64,000 nucleotides of DNA from Agromyces albus (GTDB taxonomy: Bacteria; Actinomycetota; Actinomycetes; Actinomycetales; Microbacteriaceae). Below are positions 26,236 to 35,150 of the stretch, in pieces. The notes under the pieces were generated by a model. The model searched no databases and was not told the DNA's origin. It saw only the letters and a program-made list of their open reading frames with translations. Position numbers and translations under genes: made by a program. The first letter of the stretch is position 1; every line of letters begins with the position of its first letter. The DNA is taken from positions 1-64,000 of the forward strand of contig NZ_SDPN01000006.1 of assembly GCF_004134825.1 (NCBI RefSeq). Reading direction: 5' to 3'.

Positions 26236-27597
26236 CTACTTCTCCACGTACTCGTAGCCGTAGGCGCCGTACGAATCCGGACCTCGGGTCGGCAGCATGT
26301 TCACCACCAGGCCCAGCACCTTGGCATCGATGTTCTCGAGTCCCCCCAAGGCGTGTGCTAGCTGGGTCGTACGTGTGAGGCCGACGGCGCAGACCACGAG
26401 GGCGCCGTCGGTGACCTTGCTGAGCACGGCGGCGTCGGTCACCGGCAGCAGCGGCGGTGCGTCGATGATGATCTGCTCGAACTCGCCGCGGAGCGTCTCG
26501 AGGAGCTCCGCCATCGAATCCGACCCGAGCAGCTCGCTCGGGTTCGGCGGCCGCGACCCCGCCGGAAGCACGAAGAGACGCCCCTCCTCACCCCAGGGCT
26601 GGAGCGTCTCGGTGAGCGTGGCACGGCCTACGAGCACGTCGCTGAGTCCCACGCCGCCCTCGAGGGCCATGTACTCGGCGACCTTCGGGCGCCGCAGGTC
26701 GGCGTCGATGAGCAGCGTCGACTTGCCGGCATCCGCGAGCGCGATCGCGAGGTTCGCCGCGATGGTCGACTTGCCCTCTGATGCGAGCGACGAGGTCACG
26801 ACGAGCGTTCGGCTCTTGGCGCCGAAATCGATGAACTGCAGGCTCGTTCGGAGCGACCGGAATGCCTCTGCGCGGGGACTGCGCGGCCCCGCGTGCACGG
26901 TGAGGGGCTCTTTCGCGGCGGTCGGATCGAAGAGGAAGCCCGCGAGCACGGGATGCTTGGTGGTGGCGGCGACATCGCGCTCGCTGTGCACCCGGGTGTC
27001 GAGCGCCTGGCGCGCGAAGGCGAATGCGAGGCCGGCGATGAGCCCGAGCACCCCGCCGACGACGAGGAAGAGGGGAATCGACGGCGACGTCGGGCTCTGC
27101 GGCTCCGTCGCTCGCTTGACCACCGTGAGGTTCACGAGCGAGCTGTCATCGCCGACCTGCTCCTCGAGGTCACCGATGACGACCTCGCGCAAGTGGTGCG
27201 CCACCGAGTTGCTGATCTCCGCGGCCTCCTCAGCGGACTCGTTGGAGGCGACGACCTCGATGAGCACCGTGTCGGGAATGACCCGCGCGCTGATCTTGCC
27301 GGCGAGGGTCTCGGCGCTCATGTCCAGGTTGAGTTCCTTGATGACACGATCGAGTACCAAGGGGTCGGTCGTCACTTCGACGTACGACTGCATCCGCGCT
27401 TGGGTGTAGCTCGACCCCTGGAATGCCTCGACCGCGGAGCCGACGGACTGCGTTGAGACGAAGATGCGGGTCGTGGCCTGGTAGATCGGGGTGGCGGTGA
27501 ATGCGAACATCGCCGCGACCGCGAGCCCCAGCGCCGTCAATATGACGACACTCAGCCAACGTCGTCGCAATGTGTCGACGAAATCCCGCAACTCCAC
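26236..27597 (-). CDS. Wzz-BY-kinase fusion, chain-length regulator and tyrosine autokinase (line A)
   Basis: 453 aa. The N-terminal Wzz domain has two helices (RRRWLSVVILTALGLAVAAM; LVVGGVLGLIAGLAFAF). It is followed by a CpsD-like kinase: Walker A SSLASEGKSTIAANLA near 275, A' LLIDADLRRPK, Walker B QIIIDAPPLLPVTDA, and a C-terminal Tyr cluster YGAYGYEYVEK that would be autophosphorylated. It regulates polymer length with the phosphatase encoded just upstream. I start at GTG 27597 (VELRDFVDTL), which matches the start of the line B paralog (VELRDYIRIL). First gene of the line A chain. Confidence 0.93.
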   Translation of the reverse strand: MELRDFVDTLRRRWLSVVILTALGLAVAAMFAFTATPIYQATTRIFVSTQSVGSAVEAFQGSSYTQARMQSYVEVTTDPLVLDRVIKELNLDMSAETLAGKISARVIPDTVLIEVVASNESAEEAAEISNSVAHHLREVVIGDLEEQVGDDSSLVNLTVVKRATEPQSPTSPSIPLFLVVGGVLGLIAGLAFAFARQALDTRVHSERDVAATTKHPVLAGFLFDPTAAKEPLTVHAGPRSPRAEAFRSLRTSLQFIDFGAKSRTLVVTSSLASEGKSTIAANLAIALADAGKSTLLIDADLRRPKVAEYMALEGGVGLSDVLVGRATLTETLQPWGEEGRLFVLPAGSRPPNPSELLGSDSMAELLETLRGEFEQIIIDAPPLLPVTDAAVLSKVTDGALVVCAVGLTRTTQLAHALGGLENIDAKVLGLVVNMLPTRGPDSYGAYGYEYVEK

Positions 27598-27786
27598 GGA
27601 TCGTACCCCTTCCGCCCATGAGGCAGCTCTTGTCTCACCGACGGCAACATCGGCACGAACAGGCGCCCTCCCCACAGCGGTTGCTGCGGTCGCCTTCGAT
27701 CACCGTCTTCAGCGATCTACGAACGGCCGCCCAGACCGAGCGGCCGCTCCGTGTATGACTCGTAAGTGTATCCGTACTGAGGGGTG

Positions 27787-28503
27787 TCAGCGACGCGCGA
27801 GTTCGGTCAACGCGTTCACGATGTCATCGACCGACTTCGAGATCGTGTCGGCCACCGCTGCGTAGACATCGGCCTTGCGGCGGTACGGATCGGTGATATC
27901 AAAGGCCTTGGCGTCGGACGGCGGCGGAACCATTCCGCGCCGGCGACTTGCGCGCGTGCTCGTCAGGCGAAGGAATGTCGCGACATCAGGTGCCTCGAAT
28001 TGGGGGGTCGACGCGTCGACGGGCAGCGCCCGGAACGAGTCGACGATGCGAGCGTATTCCACGAGGGTGAACGCCTTCGTGACGAGTCTCGGCGCGAGCT
28101 TCACCGCGGCCCTGCGGTGCTCCCGCGTCATGCCGATCACGAGATCGACGTCGTCGAGCAGCTCGGCGGTCAGCGCCCTGGTGGTGTGCGGCACGATCGG
28201 GGCGCCGAGTCGCTGCAACTGCTCGGCGACCTCGGACGGCTGCTCGAGCGCGGCATCGATCGCGGTGCCGGCACTGCGCACGACAAAGGGCTTCGACCCG
28301 GCCCAGAGTGCGTCGACTCCTGCGGTGCCCTTGGGCCACGACGAGCGGATCGAGCGCTCGAGACGATCGGCGAACAGGGTCTCGGCCATCGGCGAACGGC
28401 AGATGTTGCCGGTGCACACGAAGAGCACGACGAACGGCGCGATACCAACGCTTGAGTAGGGTTCGGATCGGTCGACCCGATCTGCGAGGTGCTGCGAGGA
28501 CAT
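27787..28503 (-). CDS. Low-molecular-weight protein tyrosine phosphatase (Wzb-like)
   Basis: 238 aa. The active-site P-loop is CTGNICRS (Cys30, Arg36) and the general-acid Asp lies in DITDPYRRK near the C-terminus. At 238 aa it is well above the usual ~150, with an N-terminal extension (MSSQHLADRVDRSEPYSS) and an enlarged middle that includes an Arg-rich LTSTRASRRRGMVPPPS loop. It should dephosphorylate the Tyr tail of the BY-kinase encoded 190 bp downstream. It is divergent from gmd. Confidence 0.92.
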   Translation of the reverse strand: MSSQHLADRVDRSEPYSSVGIAPFVVLFVCTGNICRSPMAETLFADRLERSIRSSWPKGTAGVDALWAGSKPFVVRSAGTAIDAALEQPSEVAEQLQRLGAPIVPHTTRALTAELLDDVDLVIGMTREHRRAAVKLAPRLVTKAFTLVEYARIVDSFRALPVDASTPQFEAPDVATFLRLTSTRASRRRGMVPPPSDAKAFDITDPYRRKADVYAAVADTISKSVDDIVNALTELARR

Positions 28504-28720
28504 GGGTTACACAATAGGCCACGCGCGACCCCACGTTCGCGGGTGATTCTCGCGGCGACATCCCCGATCGATGCGGAGATTTTCCTCCGCCTCGGGCTGC
28601 ACCGCGGCAGTGACTAGGAAGCTTGCGCACGCACACTGCATACTGTCCGTACGATCAAACACCCTCACGTCAACGCCGACAGGGTCACGGGGAATCACCA
28701 ACCACAGCAATCGGGGAGCG

Positions 28721-29722
28721 ATGGCAGGCGAACGCAAGGCACTTCTGACGGGAATCACGGGGCAAGACGGCGGCCACCTCGCCGAGCTGCTCCACGAAGA
28801 GGGGTACGAGGTCTTCGGCCTCATCCGCGGGCAGAACAACCCGCGACGTGAGACGATCTCGCGTGAGCTGCCCTACGTGCGGCTCATCGAGGGCGACCTC
28901 ACCGATCCCACCTCCATCGTGCGGGCCGTCGAGGCGTCACAGCCCGACGAGCTCTACAACCTCGCGGCGATCAGCCACGTCGGCTACTCGTTCAAGAACC
29001 CGACGCTCACCGCCTCCGTCACCGGCCTCGGCGTGCTCAACGTGCTCGAAGCGGTGCGCGTCGCCGGCCTCGCCGATACCACGAAGGTCTACCAGGCGTC
29101 GACCTCCGAGATGTTCGGCGGCCTCGACTACAACCGCCCCGGCGCAGGCTACAACGAAGACTCGCTCTTCCACCCGCGCAGCCCCTACGGCGTCGCGAAG
29201 CTCTACGGCCACTGGATCGCGAAGAACTATCGCGAGAGCTACGGCATGTTCGTCTCGTGCGGCATCCTCTTCAACCACGAGGGCGAGCGACGTGGCCTCG
29301 AGTTCGTCACCCGAAAGATCACCGACGCCGTCGCGCGCATCAGCCTCGGGCTCCAGGAGACGATCGAACTCGGCGACCTCTGGCCGAAACGCGACTGGGG
29401 CTATGCCGGCGACTTCGTACGCGGCATGTGGCTGATGCTCCAGCACGATGTTCCCGACGACTTCGTGCTCGCGACCGGCGAGACGCATTCGATCGAGGAG
29501 TTCCTCACCCTCGCCTTCGCCGAGATCGGCATCGACGACTGGCGGCCGTACGTCGTGCAGAACCCCGAGTTCATGCGGCCCGCCGAGGTCGACATCCTGC
29601 TCGGTGACCCCACCAAGGCAGAGCGAGAGCTCGGATGGACGCGCGAGGTCGACTTCCCGGGCCTCGTCTCCCGCATGGTGGCGCACGATCTCAGCATGCA
29701 ATCGTCTGCCGTTCGGGTATGA
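28721..29722 (+). CDS. gmd: GDP-mannose 4,6-dehydratase
   Basis: 333 aa, extended SDR family. It converts GDP-D-mannose to GDP-4-keto-6-deoxy-D-mannose. The NADP-binding LTGITGQDGGHLAELL is N-terminal. The catalytic set is TSE in ASTSEMFG plus YGVAK in SPYGVAKLYGHW near residue 157. RRGLEFVTRKIT and KRDWGYAGDFV are GMD signatures. The ATG at 28721 follows GGGGAG; in-frame upstream codons are rejected. The stop overlaps the next gene in ATGA, coupling it to the reductase that uses its product. Confidence 0.95.
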   Translation: MAGERKALLTGITGQDGGHLAELLHEEGYEVFGLIRGQNNPRRETISRELPYVRLIEGDLTDPTSIVRAVEASQPDELYNLAAISHVGYSFKNPTLTASVTGLGVLNVLEAVRVAGLADTTKVYQASTSEMFGGLDYNRPGAGYNEDSLFHPRSPYGVAKLYGHWIAKNYRESYGMFVSCGILFNHEGERRGLEFVTRKITDAVARISLGLQETIELGDLWPKRDWGYAGDFVRGMWLMLQHDVPDDFVLATGETHSIEEFLTLAFAEIGIDDWRPYVVQNPEFMRPAEVDILLGDPTKAERELGWTREVDFPGLVSRMVAHDLSMQSSAVRV

Positions 29723-30666
29723 CGAGGTCGAACTCAGGTAGCCCCAAGCGCAGGATCACGATCACCGGAGCCGACGGCTTCGTGGGCCGGCACCTGGCGC
29801 GCGCCGCGACCGCGGCCGGCCACCACGTCATCGGCATCGGCCACCGGCCGCTCGCCGATCCCACGCTCGGCGGTTCGCTCGACGAATCGTTCGTGGCCGA
29901 TCTCCGCGAGGGATGGCCTGACGACGCGCTCGGCGACGTCGTCGTGCACCTCGCCGGCCGGGCCGCAGTGGGGCCGTCGTTCGACGATCCGCAAGGGTAC
30001 ATCTGCGACAACAGCGCGATGGTGACGAGTCTCGGCGAGGCCATCCTGAAGCGGCCGCGCGAGGAATGGCCCCGAGTCGTGCTCGCGAGCACCGGCGCGG
30101 TCTACGACGCGGCCGGCGAAGCGACGCCGCGCACGGAGCAGTCACCGATCAGGCACGCGTCGCCGTATGTCGTCAGCAAGCTCCTCGTCGAGAGCCAACT
30201 GCTCTACTATCGCGAACGCGGCATGGATTGCGTGATCGTGCGCCCGTTCAACCACATCGGGCCCGGCCAGGCGGGCGGCTTCCTCGTGCCCGACCTCACG
30301 GCGGCACTCGCCGCCCTGCCGGCCGACGAACCGCTCCTCGTCGGAGATCTCGACACGCAACGCGACTACACCGACGTGCGCGACGTCGTCGACGCCTACC
30401 TGCTGCTCGCGACGGCTCCGACGACCTCCGAGGTCATCTACAACGTCGCGTCGGGTCGTTCGCGTGCCGGCGTCGAGTTGCTCGGCTACATCTGCGAGGC
30501 GCTCGGACGCCCCGTGCCCGAGCTCGAGATCGATCAGCGCCGCATCCGCGCCACCGATGCCCGAGTCATCGTGGGGTCGGCCGACCGGCTCCGCGACGAG
30601 TTCGGCTGGGAGCCCAGCATCCCGATCCGCCGATCGGTCGAGGAGTTCGTCGCGTCACGAGGCTGA
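29719..30666 (+). CDS. SDR-family NAD(P)-dependent reductase/epimerase (GDP-6-deoxy-D-mannose reductase-like)
   Basis: 315 aa. GADGFVGRHLARA binds the cofactor, and the catalytic motifs are STGAVYD and YVVSK (Y-x3-K). FNHIGPGQAGGFLVPDL and RDYTDVRDVVDAYLLLA are typical of Rmd. The coupling to gmd makes the product GDP-D-rhamnose the best guess; GDP-L-fucose synthesis would need the bifunctional epimerase/reductase and is less likely. A short fragment of this gene is repeated at 32535-32576. Confidence 0.82.
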   Translation: MTRSNSGSPKRRITITGADGFVGRHLARAATAAGHHVIGIGHRPLADPTLGGSLDESFVADLREGWPDDALGDVVVHLAGRAAVGPSFDDPQGYICDNSAMVTSLGEAILKRPREEWPRVVLASTGAVYDAAGEATPRTEQSPIRHASPYVVSKLLVESQLLYYRERGMDCVIVRPFNHIGPGQAGGFLVPDLTAALAALPADEPLLVGDLDTQRDYTDVRDVVDAYLLLATAPTTSEVIYNVASGRSRAGVELLGYICEALGRPVPELEIDQRRIRATDARVIVGSADRLRDEFGWEPSIPIRRSVEEFVASRG

Positions 30667-30689
30667 GCGAGCGGATGCGCCGGTCGGGA

Positions 30690-32462
30690 TCATCCGCACG
30701 GGGCATCTTGCATCGTCACGGTCATCGGGTTGATCATCGGCGTGCTGCGCACGAGGGTCGGCCCGTACTCCCCCGGCACGCCGGCGAAGGCCGCTCGCAC
30801 GACGCCCGTCTGCCCGCGAACGAGGTCGACCTGGTACTTCACCGCGGGCCGGCCGAGATCGTCGACGATCGGTCCCGTCGCGGTGGCGGTTCCCGCCTCA
30901 AGCACGGCCGCATCGATGACGGAGCCCCCGACCGGACCGTAGGCGAACACCTCGGTGCGGTAGAAGTCGTACAGCTCTCCCACCACGAACACGGGAAGCT
31001 CGATGCCCGGCGGGAAGTCGAACCAGATCCTGGTCTCGACGGTGTAGGTGGGCGCGTCGGCGTCGCACGTGTTCGTGGTCACGACGGTGTCGGCGTGGAG
31101 GTAGAAGTCGACCTTCGACGACGAGCGGTCGCGGAAGTACACGCCGAGCACCGTCTCGGAGTCGTTCGTGGTCGGCAGGGTGCCCTGCAGCCGCGTTCCG
31201 GCGGTGAGCGCATTCGTATCCGGATCGGAGCTCCACACCATCAGGCTGCCGTTCTCGGCCGCGCGGGCGAGCGCTTCGGCCATGGCCCAGAGGTCGTAGT
31301 CGGCGGCCAGCACCCGCGTGAAGACCGCGTTCGCGGCCCTCTGGAAGAAATCGTCGGCCTCGGTCCGGCCGTCGTAGAGGAAGTACGCCTGGTTCAGCAA
31401 CAGGCTCACCGCATTGTCGGAATCGAGCACCTCTCCTGACGAGATCGTCACGGGTCCGGTCACCTCGAGCATCATCGCGAGCGCGATCGGGTCGAGCGAG
31501 ATGACACCGTCGGGCTGGATGCCGCGGATCCGCTGCCACTGCGCGCCGAGGATCTTCGCTGCCGTCGGGAGATCGGGCCGACTGAACGCCCCGTTGATGT
31601 GGGCCGTCAGGATCTCGTTGTAGAGCAGATGCGCGCTCTCGTCGACCAGGACGTCGGCCGGCACGCCCTGGGGGAAGTCGTAGCTCGTCACGTGCTCGAC
31701 GACCGTGACGGTTCCATTGTCGACGGTCAGCAGTGTCTGCGCGGCCGGCCCGCCACCGAGCGCCGCCAGTTCCGCGTTGTTGAGGAATGCCAGGACGATG
31801 GTGGCCGGTCCGTCGACGCCGAGCAGGGCGCTCAGTGCTGCGACCCCCGACCCCGCCTGGTCGAGCAGTTCCGCCATTTCACCGAGCATGGACTCGTACT
31901 GTGCAACAGCCTCGCCGACGGGTACCAGCGTGAGATCGGTGTTCACGCCGGCAAGCGCCGTCGAGGCATCCGACACGTTCCGCGTCGCCGCCTCGAGGAT
32001 GTCGCGTGCGGCTGAGATCGGTGCGGTGTCGAACGCACCGGTGGCAGGGTCGCGGGTGAGCGTGAACGAGCTCACGAACTCGACTGCGGGCGACACGACC
32101 TGGCGTGAGAACCCGTCGACGCTCTCGGCGACGATGCGCACTGCGCGGAGGTTCTCGCCGAGCGCCGGCACGAACTCGCCGGCGCGCCACAGCGGACTCT
32201 CGGTGCGCGCGACGGCACGGGCGGTGGCATTCTCGAGTTCGTCGCTGAGCTGGGGCAGGCTCTCGATGTCACGTTGAGCCGTGGCGACCTGGATCCGGGC
32301 GGCGCTGGCCTGCGCATCCTCGAGATCGTCTCGCACGGCGGATGCCTCGAAGGCGATCACGGCGCCGCAGGCCACCAGCCCGAGAAGCACAGCGCCGATC
32401 GAGGTCGGCACCCAGAAGCGTGCGGTGCGGAACCATGGACGTCGGGTACGGCAGCGGTTCAT
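30690..32462 (-). CDS. DUF4012 membrane-anchored protein (paralog 2, tandem duplicate)
   Basis: 590 aa. A basic cytoplasmic tail (MNRCRTRRPWFRTARFW) precedes one membrane helix (VPTSIGAVLLGLVACGAVIA) and a long exported domain with IVLAFLNNAELAALGGGPAA, DLPTAAKILGAQWQRIRG, SLDPIALAMMLEVTGPV and a C-terminal STPMINPMTVTMQDAPCG. It is very similar along its whole length to the next gene. Convergent with the rmd-like gene. Function unknown; a role in EPS attachment or transfer outside the membrane is conjecture (some DUF4012 relatives resemble LytR-type context). Confidence 0.85.
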   Translation of the reverse strand: MNRCRTRRPWFRTARFWVPTSIGAVLLGLVACGAVIAFEASAVRDDLEDAQASAARIQVATAQRDIESLPQLSDELENATARAVARTESPLWRAGEFVPALGENLRAVRIVAESVDGFSRQVVSPAVEFVSSFTLTRDPATGAFDTAPISAARDILEAATRNVSDASTALAGVNTDLTLVPVGEAVAQYESMLGEMAELLDQAGSGVAALSALLGVDGPATIVLAFLNNAELAALGGGPAAQTLLTVDNGTVTVVEHVTSYDFPQGVPADVLVDESAHLLYNEILTAHINGAFSRPDLPTAAKILGAQWQRIRGIQPDGVISLDPIALAMMLEVTGPVTISSGEVLDSDNAVSLLLNQAYFLYDGRTEADDFFQRAANAVFTRVLAADYDLWAMAEALARAAENGSLMVWSSDPDTNALTAGTRLQGTLPTTNDSETVLGVYFRDRSSSKVDFYLHADTVVTTNTCDADAPTYTVETRIWFDFPPGIELPVFVVGELYDFYRTEVFAYGPVGGSVIDAAVLEAGTATATGPIVDDLGRPAVKYQVDLVRGQTGVVRAAFAGVPGEYGPTLVRSTPMINPMTVTMQDAPCG

Positions 32463-32534
32463 GCGCTCTCGCGCTCACTCTAGCCCCGGCACCGGACGAG
32501 CATCCTACGGAGTGAGGGGCTTGCGTATCAGCCC

Positions 32535-32576
32535 ACCGACGTGCGTGACGTCGTCGACGCCTACCGACTGGCCTGA
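32535..32576 (+). pseudogene. Fragment of the rmd-like reductase gene (duplication scar)
   Basis: The plus strand reads TDVRDVVDAYRLA then TGA. This matches TDVRDVVDAYLLLA of the intact gene (around 30370-30410), and about 30 of the first 31 bases are identical. It lies between the two tandem DUF4012 genes, exactly where a copy of the reductase 3' region would fall if a unit containing the reductase end and the DUF4012 gene had been duplicated and then trimmed by a deletion. It is too short to function. Confidence 0.75.
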
Positions 32577-32592
32577 CGAGCGCGGGTGGGGA

Positions 32593-34371
32593 TCACCCGC
32601 ACGGGGCATCCTGCATCGTGATGCGCATCGGGTTGATCATCGGCGTGCTGCGCACGATGGTGGGCCCGTACTCCCCCGGCACGCCGGCGAAGGTCGATCG
32701 CACGACGCCCGTCTGCCCGCGCACGAGGTCGACCTGGTACTTCACCGCGGGCCGGCCGAGATCGTCGACGATCGGTCCCGTCGCGGTGGCGGTTCCCGCC
32801 TCAAGCACGGTCGCATCGACGACGGAGCCCCCGACCGGACCGTAGGCGAACACCTCGGTGCGGTAGAAGTCGAAGAACTCGCCCTCGACGAAGTCGGGGA
32901 GCTCGATGCCCGGCGGGAAGTCGAACCAGATCCTGGTCTCGACGGTGTACGTCGGTGCCTTGGCGTCGCACGAGTTCGTGGTCACGACGGTGTCGGCGTG
33001 GAGATAGAAGTCGACCTTCGACGACGAACGGTCGCGGAAGTACACGCCGAGCACTGTCTCGGGGTCGTTCGTCTTCGGCAGGGTGCCCTGCAGCCGTGTT
33101 CCGGTCGTGAACGCCTCGATCTTGGGGTCGGCGCTCCACACCATGAGGCTGCCGTAGTCGGCTGCGTGCATGAGCGCGTCGGCCATCGCCCAGACGTCGT
33201 AGTCGGCGGCCATCACCCGATCGAAGACCGCAGAGGTGGCTCGCTCGAAGAAGTCGTCGGCCTCGGTGTGGCCGTCATAGCGCAGATACGACTCGTTCAG
33301 CAGCATGCTGACCGCGTTGCTCGAGTCGAGCACCTCTCCTGACGAGACCGTCACCGGTCCGGTCGCCTGGAGCATCATCGCGAGCGCGATCGGGTCGATC
33401 GAGATGACGCCGTCGAGCTGGATGCCGCGGATCCGCTGCCACTGCGCATCGAGGATCTTCGCCGCCGTCGGGAGATCGGGCCGGCTGAAGGAGGCGTTGA
33501 TGTTCGACGTCAGGATCTCGTCGTACAACTGGCGCGCGCTCTCGTCGACCTCGACCGGGGCCGGTGTGCCCACGGCGAAGTCCCAGCTCGACACCTGTTC
33601 GACGACCTGGACGCGCCCGCTATCGACCGTCAGCAGCAGTTGCGCGGCCGGCCCTCCGCCGAGGGGGGCCAGTTCCGCGTTGTTGAGGAACGCGAGGACG
33701 ATGGTTGCCGGCCCGTCGACTCCAAGCAGCGTGCTGAGCGCGGTGATGCCCGCCTCCGACTGGTCGAGTATTCGCCCCATGTCGCCGAGCACGCCGGCGT
33801 ACTCGTCGACCGCCTCGCCGACGGGCTGCAGGGTGAGATCGGTGTTCACGCCGTCGAGCTCGGCAGCGGCATCCGACACATTCTGCTTCGCTGCGGCGAG
33901 GATGTCTCGTGCCGCGGAGACCGGCGACGTGTCGAACGCGCCGGTGGCAGGGTCGCGAGTGAGCGTGAACGAGCTCGCGAGCTCGATCGCCGGCGACACG
34001 AGCTCGCGTGACAGGCCGTCGACGCTCTCGGCGACGAACCTCACTCCACGCAGGTTCTCGCCGAGCACGGGAACGAACTCGCCGGCGCGCCACAGCGGGC
34101 TCTCGGTGCGCTCGGCGGCACGGGTGGCCGAGTCGGCGAGATCGTCGCCGAGTTCGGGCAGGCTGGCCATGTCGCGTTGCGCAGCGGCCACCTGCAGCTG
34201 CGCCACGGTCGCCCGCGCGTGCTCGATGTCTCCACGAACGGAGTACGCCTCGAAGGCGAGCACGGACCCGAAGACGACGAATGCGAGGAGTGTCGCACCG
34301 AGAGCGGTCGGTACCCAGAAGCGTGCGGTGCGGAAGCGCGATGGACGTGGTGTGGGGCGGCGGCGGCTCAT
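32593..34371 (-). CDS. DUF4012 membrane-anchored protein (paralog 3, tandem duplicate)
   Basis: 592 aa. MSRRRPTPRPSRFRTARFW is the basic tail, then the helix VPTALGATLLAFVVFGSVLA, and the same exported domain as its neighbour (IVLAFLNNAELAPLGGGPAA, SIDPIALAMMLQATGPV, STPMINPMRITMQDAPCG). Differences concentrate in the middle of the exported part, while the last ~120 residues are almost identical, so the duplication is recent or kept similar by gene conversion. It has its own promoter region in the short gap before the HAD gene. Confidence 0.86.
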   Translation of the reverse strand: MSRRRPTPRPSRFRTARFWVPTALGATLLAFVVFGSVLAFEAYSVRGDIEHARATVAQLQVAAAQRDMASLPELGDDLADSATRAAERTESPLWRAGEFVPVLGENLRGVRFVAESVDGLSRELVSPAIELASSFTLTRDPATGAFDTSPVSAARDILAAAKQNVSDAAAELDGVNTDLTLQPVGEAVDEYAGVLGDMGRILDQSEAGITALSTLLGVDGPATIVLAFLNNAELAPLGGGPAAQLLLTVDSGRVQVVEQVSSWDFAVGTPAPVEVDESARQLYDEILTSNINASFSRPDLPTAAKILDAQWQRIRGIQLDGVISIDPIALAMMLQATGPVTVSSGEVLDSSNAVSMLLNESYLRYDGHTEADDFFERATSAVFDRVMAADYDVWAMADALMHAADYGSLMVWSADPKIEAFTTGTRLQGTLPKTNDPETVLGVYFRDRSSSKVDFYLHADTVVTTNSCDAKAPTYTVETRIWFDFPPGIELPDFVEGEFFDFYRTEVFAYGPVGGSVVDATVLEAGTATATGPIVDDLGRPAVKYQVDLVRGQTGVVRSTFAGVPGEYGPTIVRSTPMINPMRITMQDAPCG

Positions 34372-34391
34372 ACTCCCCTTACCCTAACCCG

Positions 34392-35150
34392 CTACGCCGC
34401 CTCAGCCTCGACGAGTTCGTCGATGACGTCGACGGTGGCCTCCCACCCTTCGACCGCGATGCAGGCGACTCCGAGCGCCTTGACCGGGTAGTCGTTGCCT
34501 GCCGGGTCGAGCCGGTCGCCGATGAAGAGCATGTCGGAGAGCGGCATCCCCGTGGCTTCGGCGAGCTTTCGCATGCCGTACGCCTTGTCGACACCGCGTC
34601 GTGTGATGTCGATCGAGGTCGAGCCGCCCGAGCGCACCTCGAGGTCGGGAAGGTCGAGCGCCACGGCGTCACGGAGCGCCGACTTCTTCTCGCCGCTCGG
34701 GTCCCAAGCCGCCTTCGCGACGACGGGCGCCGCCTGGCCGAGGGCCGAGAACGTCACTTGCGATCCTCGGTCCTCGAGAACGGGACCCCAGGTCTGCATC
34801 TCCCAGTACCCGAGTGCCCGTGCATGGCCCTCGACCGAGGTGAGCGCCCTGCTCTTCTCGTCGTCGGTCAGCGTCTCGGCGTACTGCTCGCGCCACTCAC
34901 CGCCCACGAATCGCAGGTACTGCGTGCCGCACGTCGGCATGAGGTGAAGGCGCTCGAAGCGAGCGGATGCCCCGTCGCCGAGCCGATCGAGCACTTGGGC
35001 ACTGAACTGCCCGAAGTGGCCACCCGAGATGATGCACACGTCGACGACGTCGAGCAATCTGGTGAGGGCGTCGACCATGGCGGGTTCGAGCGGTGACTTC
35101 GACGGTGCGAGGGTGTCGTCGAGGTCGAAGGCGATGAGGCGAGGGCTCAC
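34392..35150 (-). CDS. HAD-IIB family phosphatase (phosphomannomutase/sucrose-phosphatase-like)
   Basis: 252 aa, cytoplasmic. HAD motif I is LIAFDLDDTLAPSK (Asp9, Asp11), motif II is CIISGG, and the late motifs are STSIDITRRGVDKAYGMRKL and MLFIGDRLDPAGNDYPVKAL. HAD-IIB includes eukaryotic-type phosphomannomutase and trehalose/sucrose phosphatases. Given the GDP-mannose-derived pathway, a hexose-phosphate mutase or phosphatase role is possible but unproven. The GTG start at 35150 overlaps the stop of the upstream gene (GTGA), so the two are coupled. Confidence 0.8.
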   Translation of the reverse strand: MSPRLIAFDLDDTLAPSKSPLEPAMVDALTRLLDVVDVCIISGGHFGQFSAQVLDRLGDGASARFERLHLMPTCGTQYLRFVGGEWREQYAETLTDDEKSRALTSVEGHARALGYWEMQTWGPVLEDRGSQVTFSALGQAAPVVAKAAWDPSGEKKSALRDAVALDLPDLEVRSGGSTSIDITRRGVDKAYGMRKLAEATGMPLSDMLFIGDRLDPAGNDYPVKALGVACIAVEGWEATVDVIDELVEAEAA

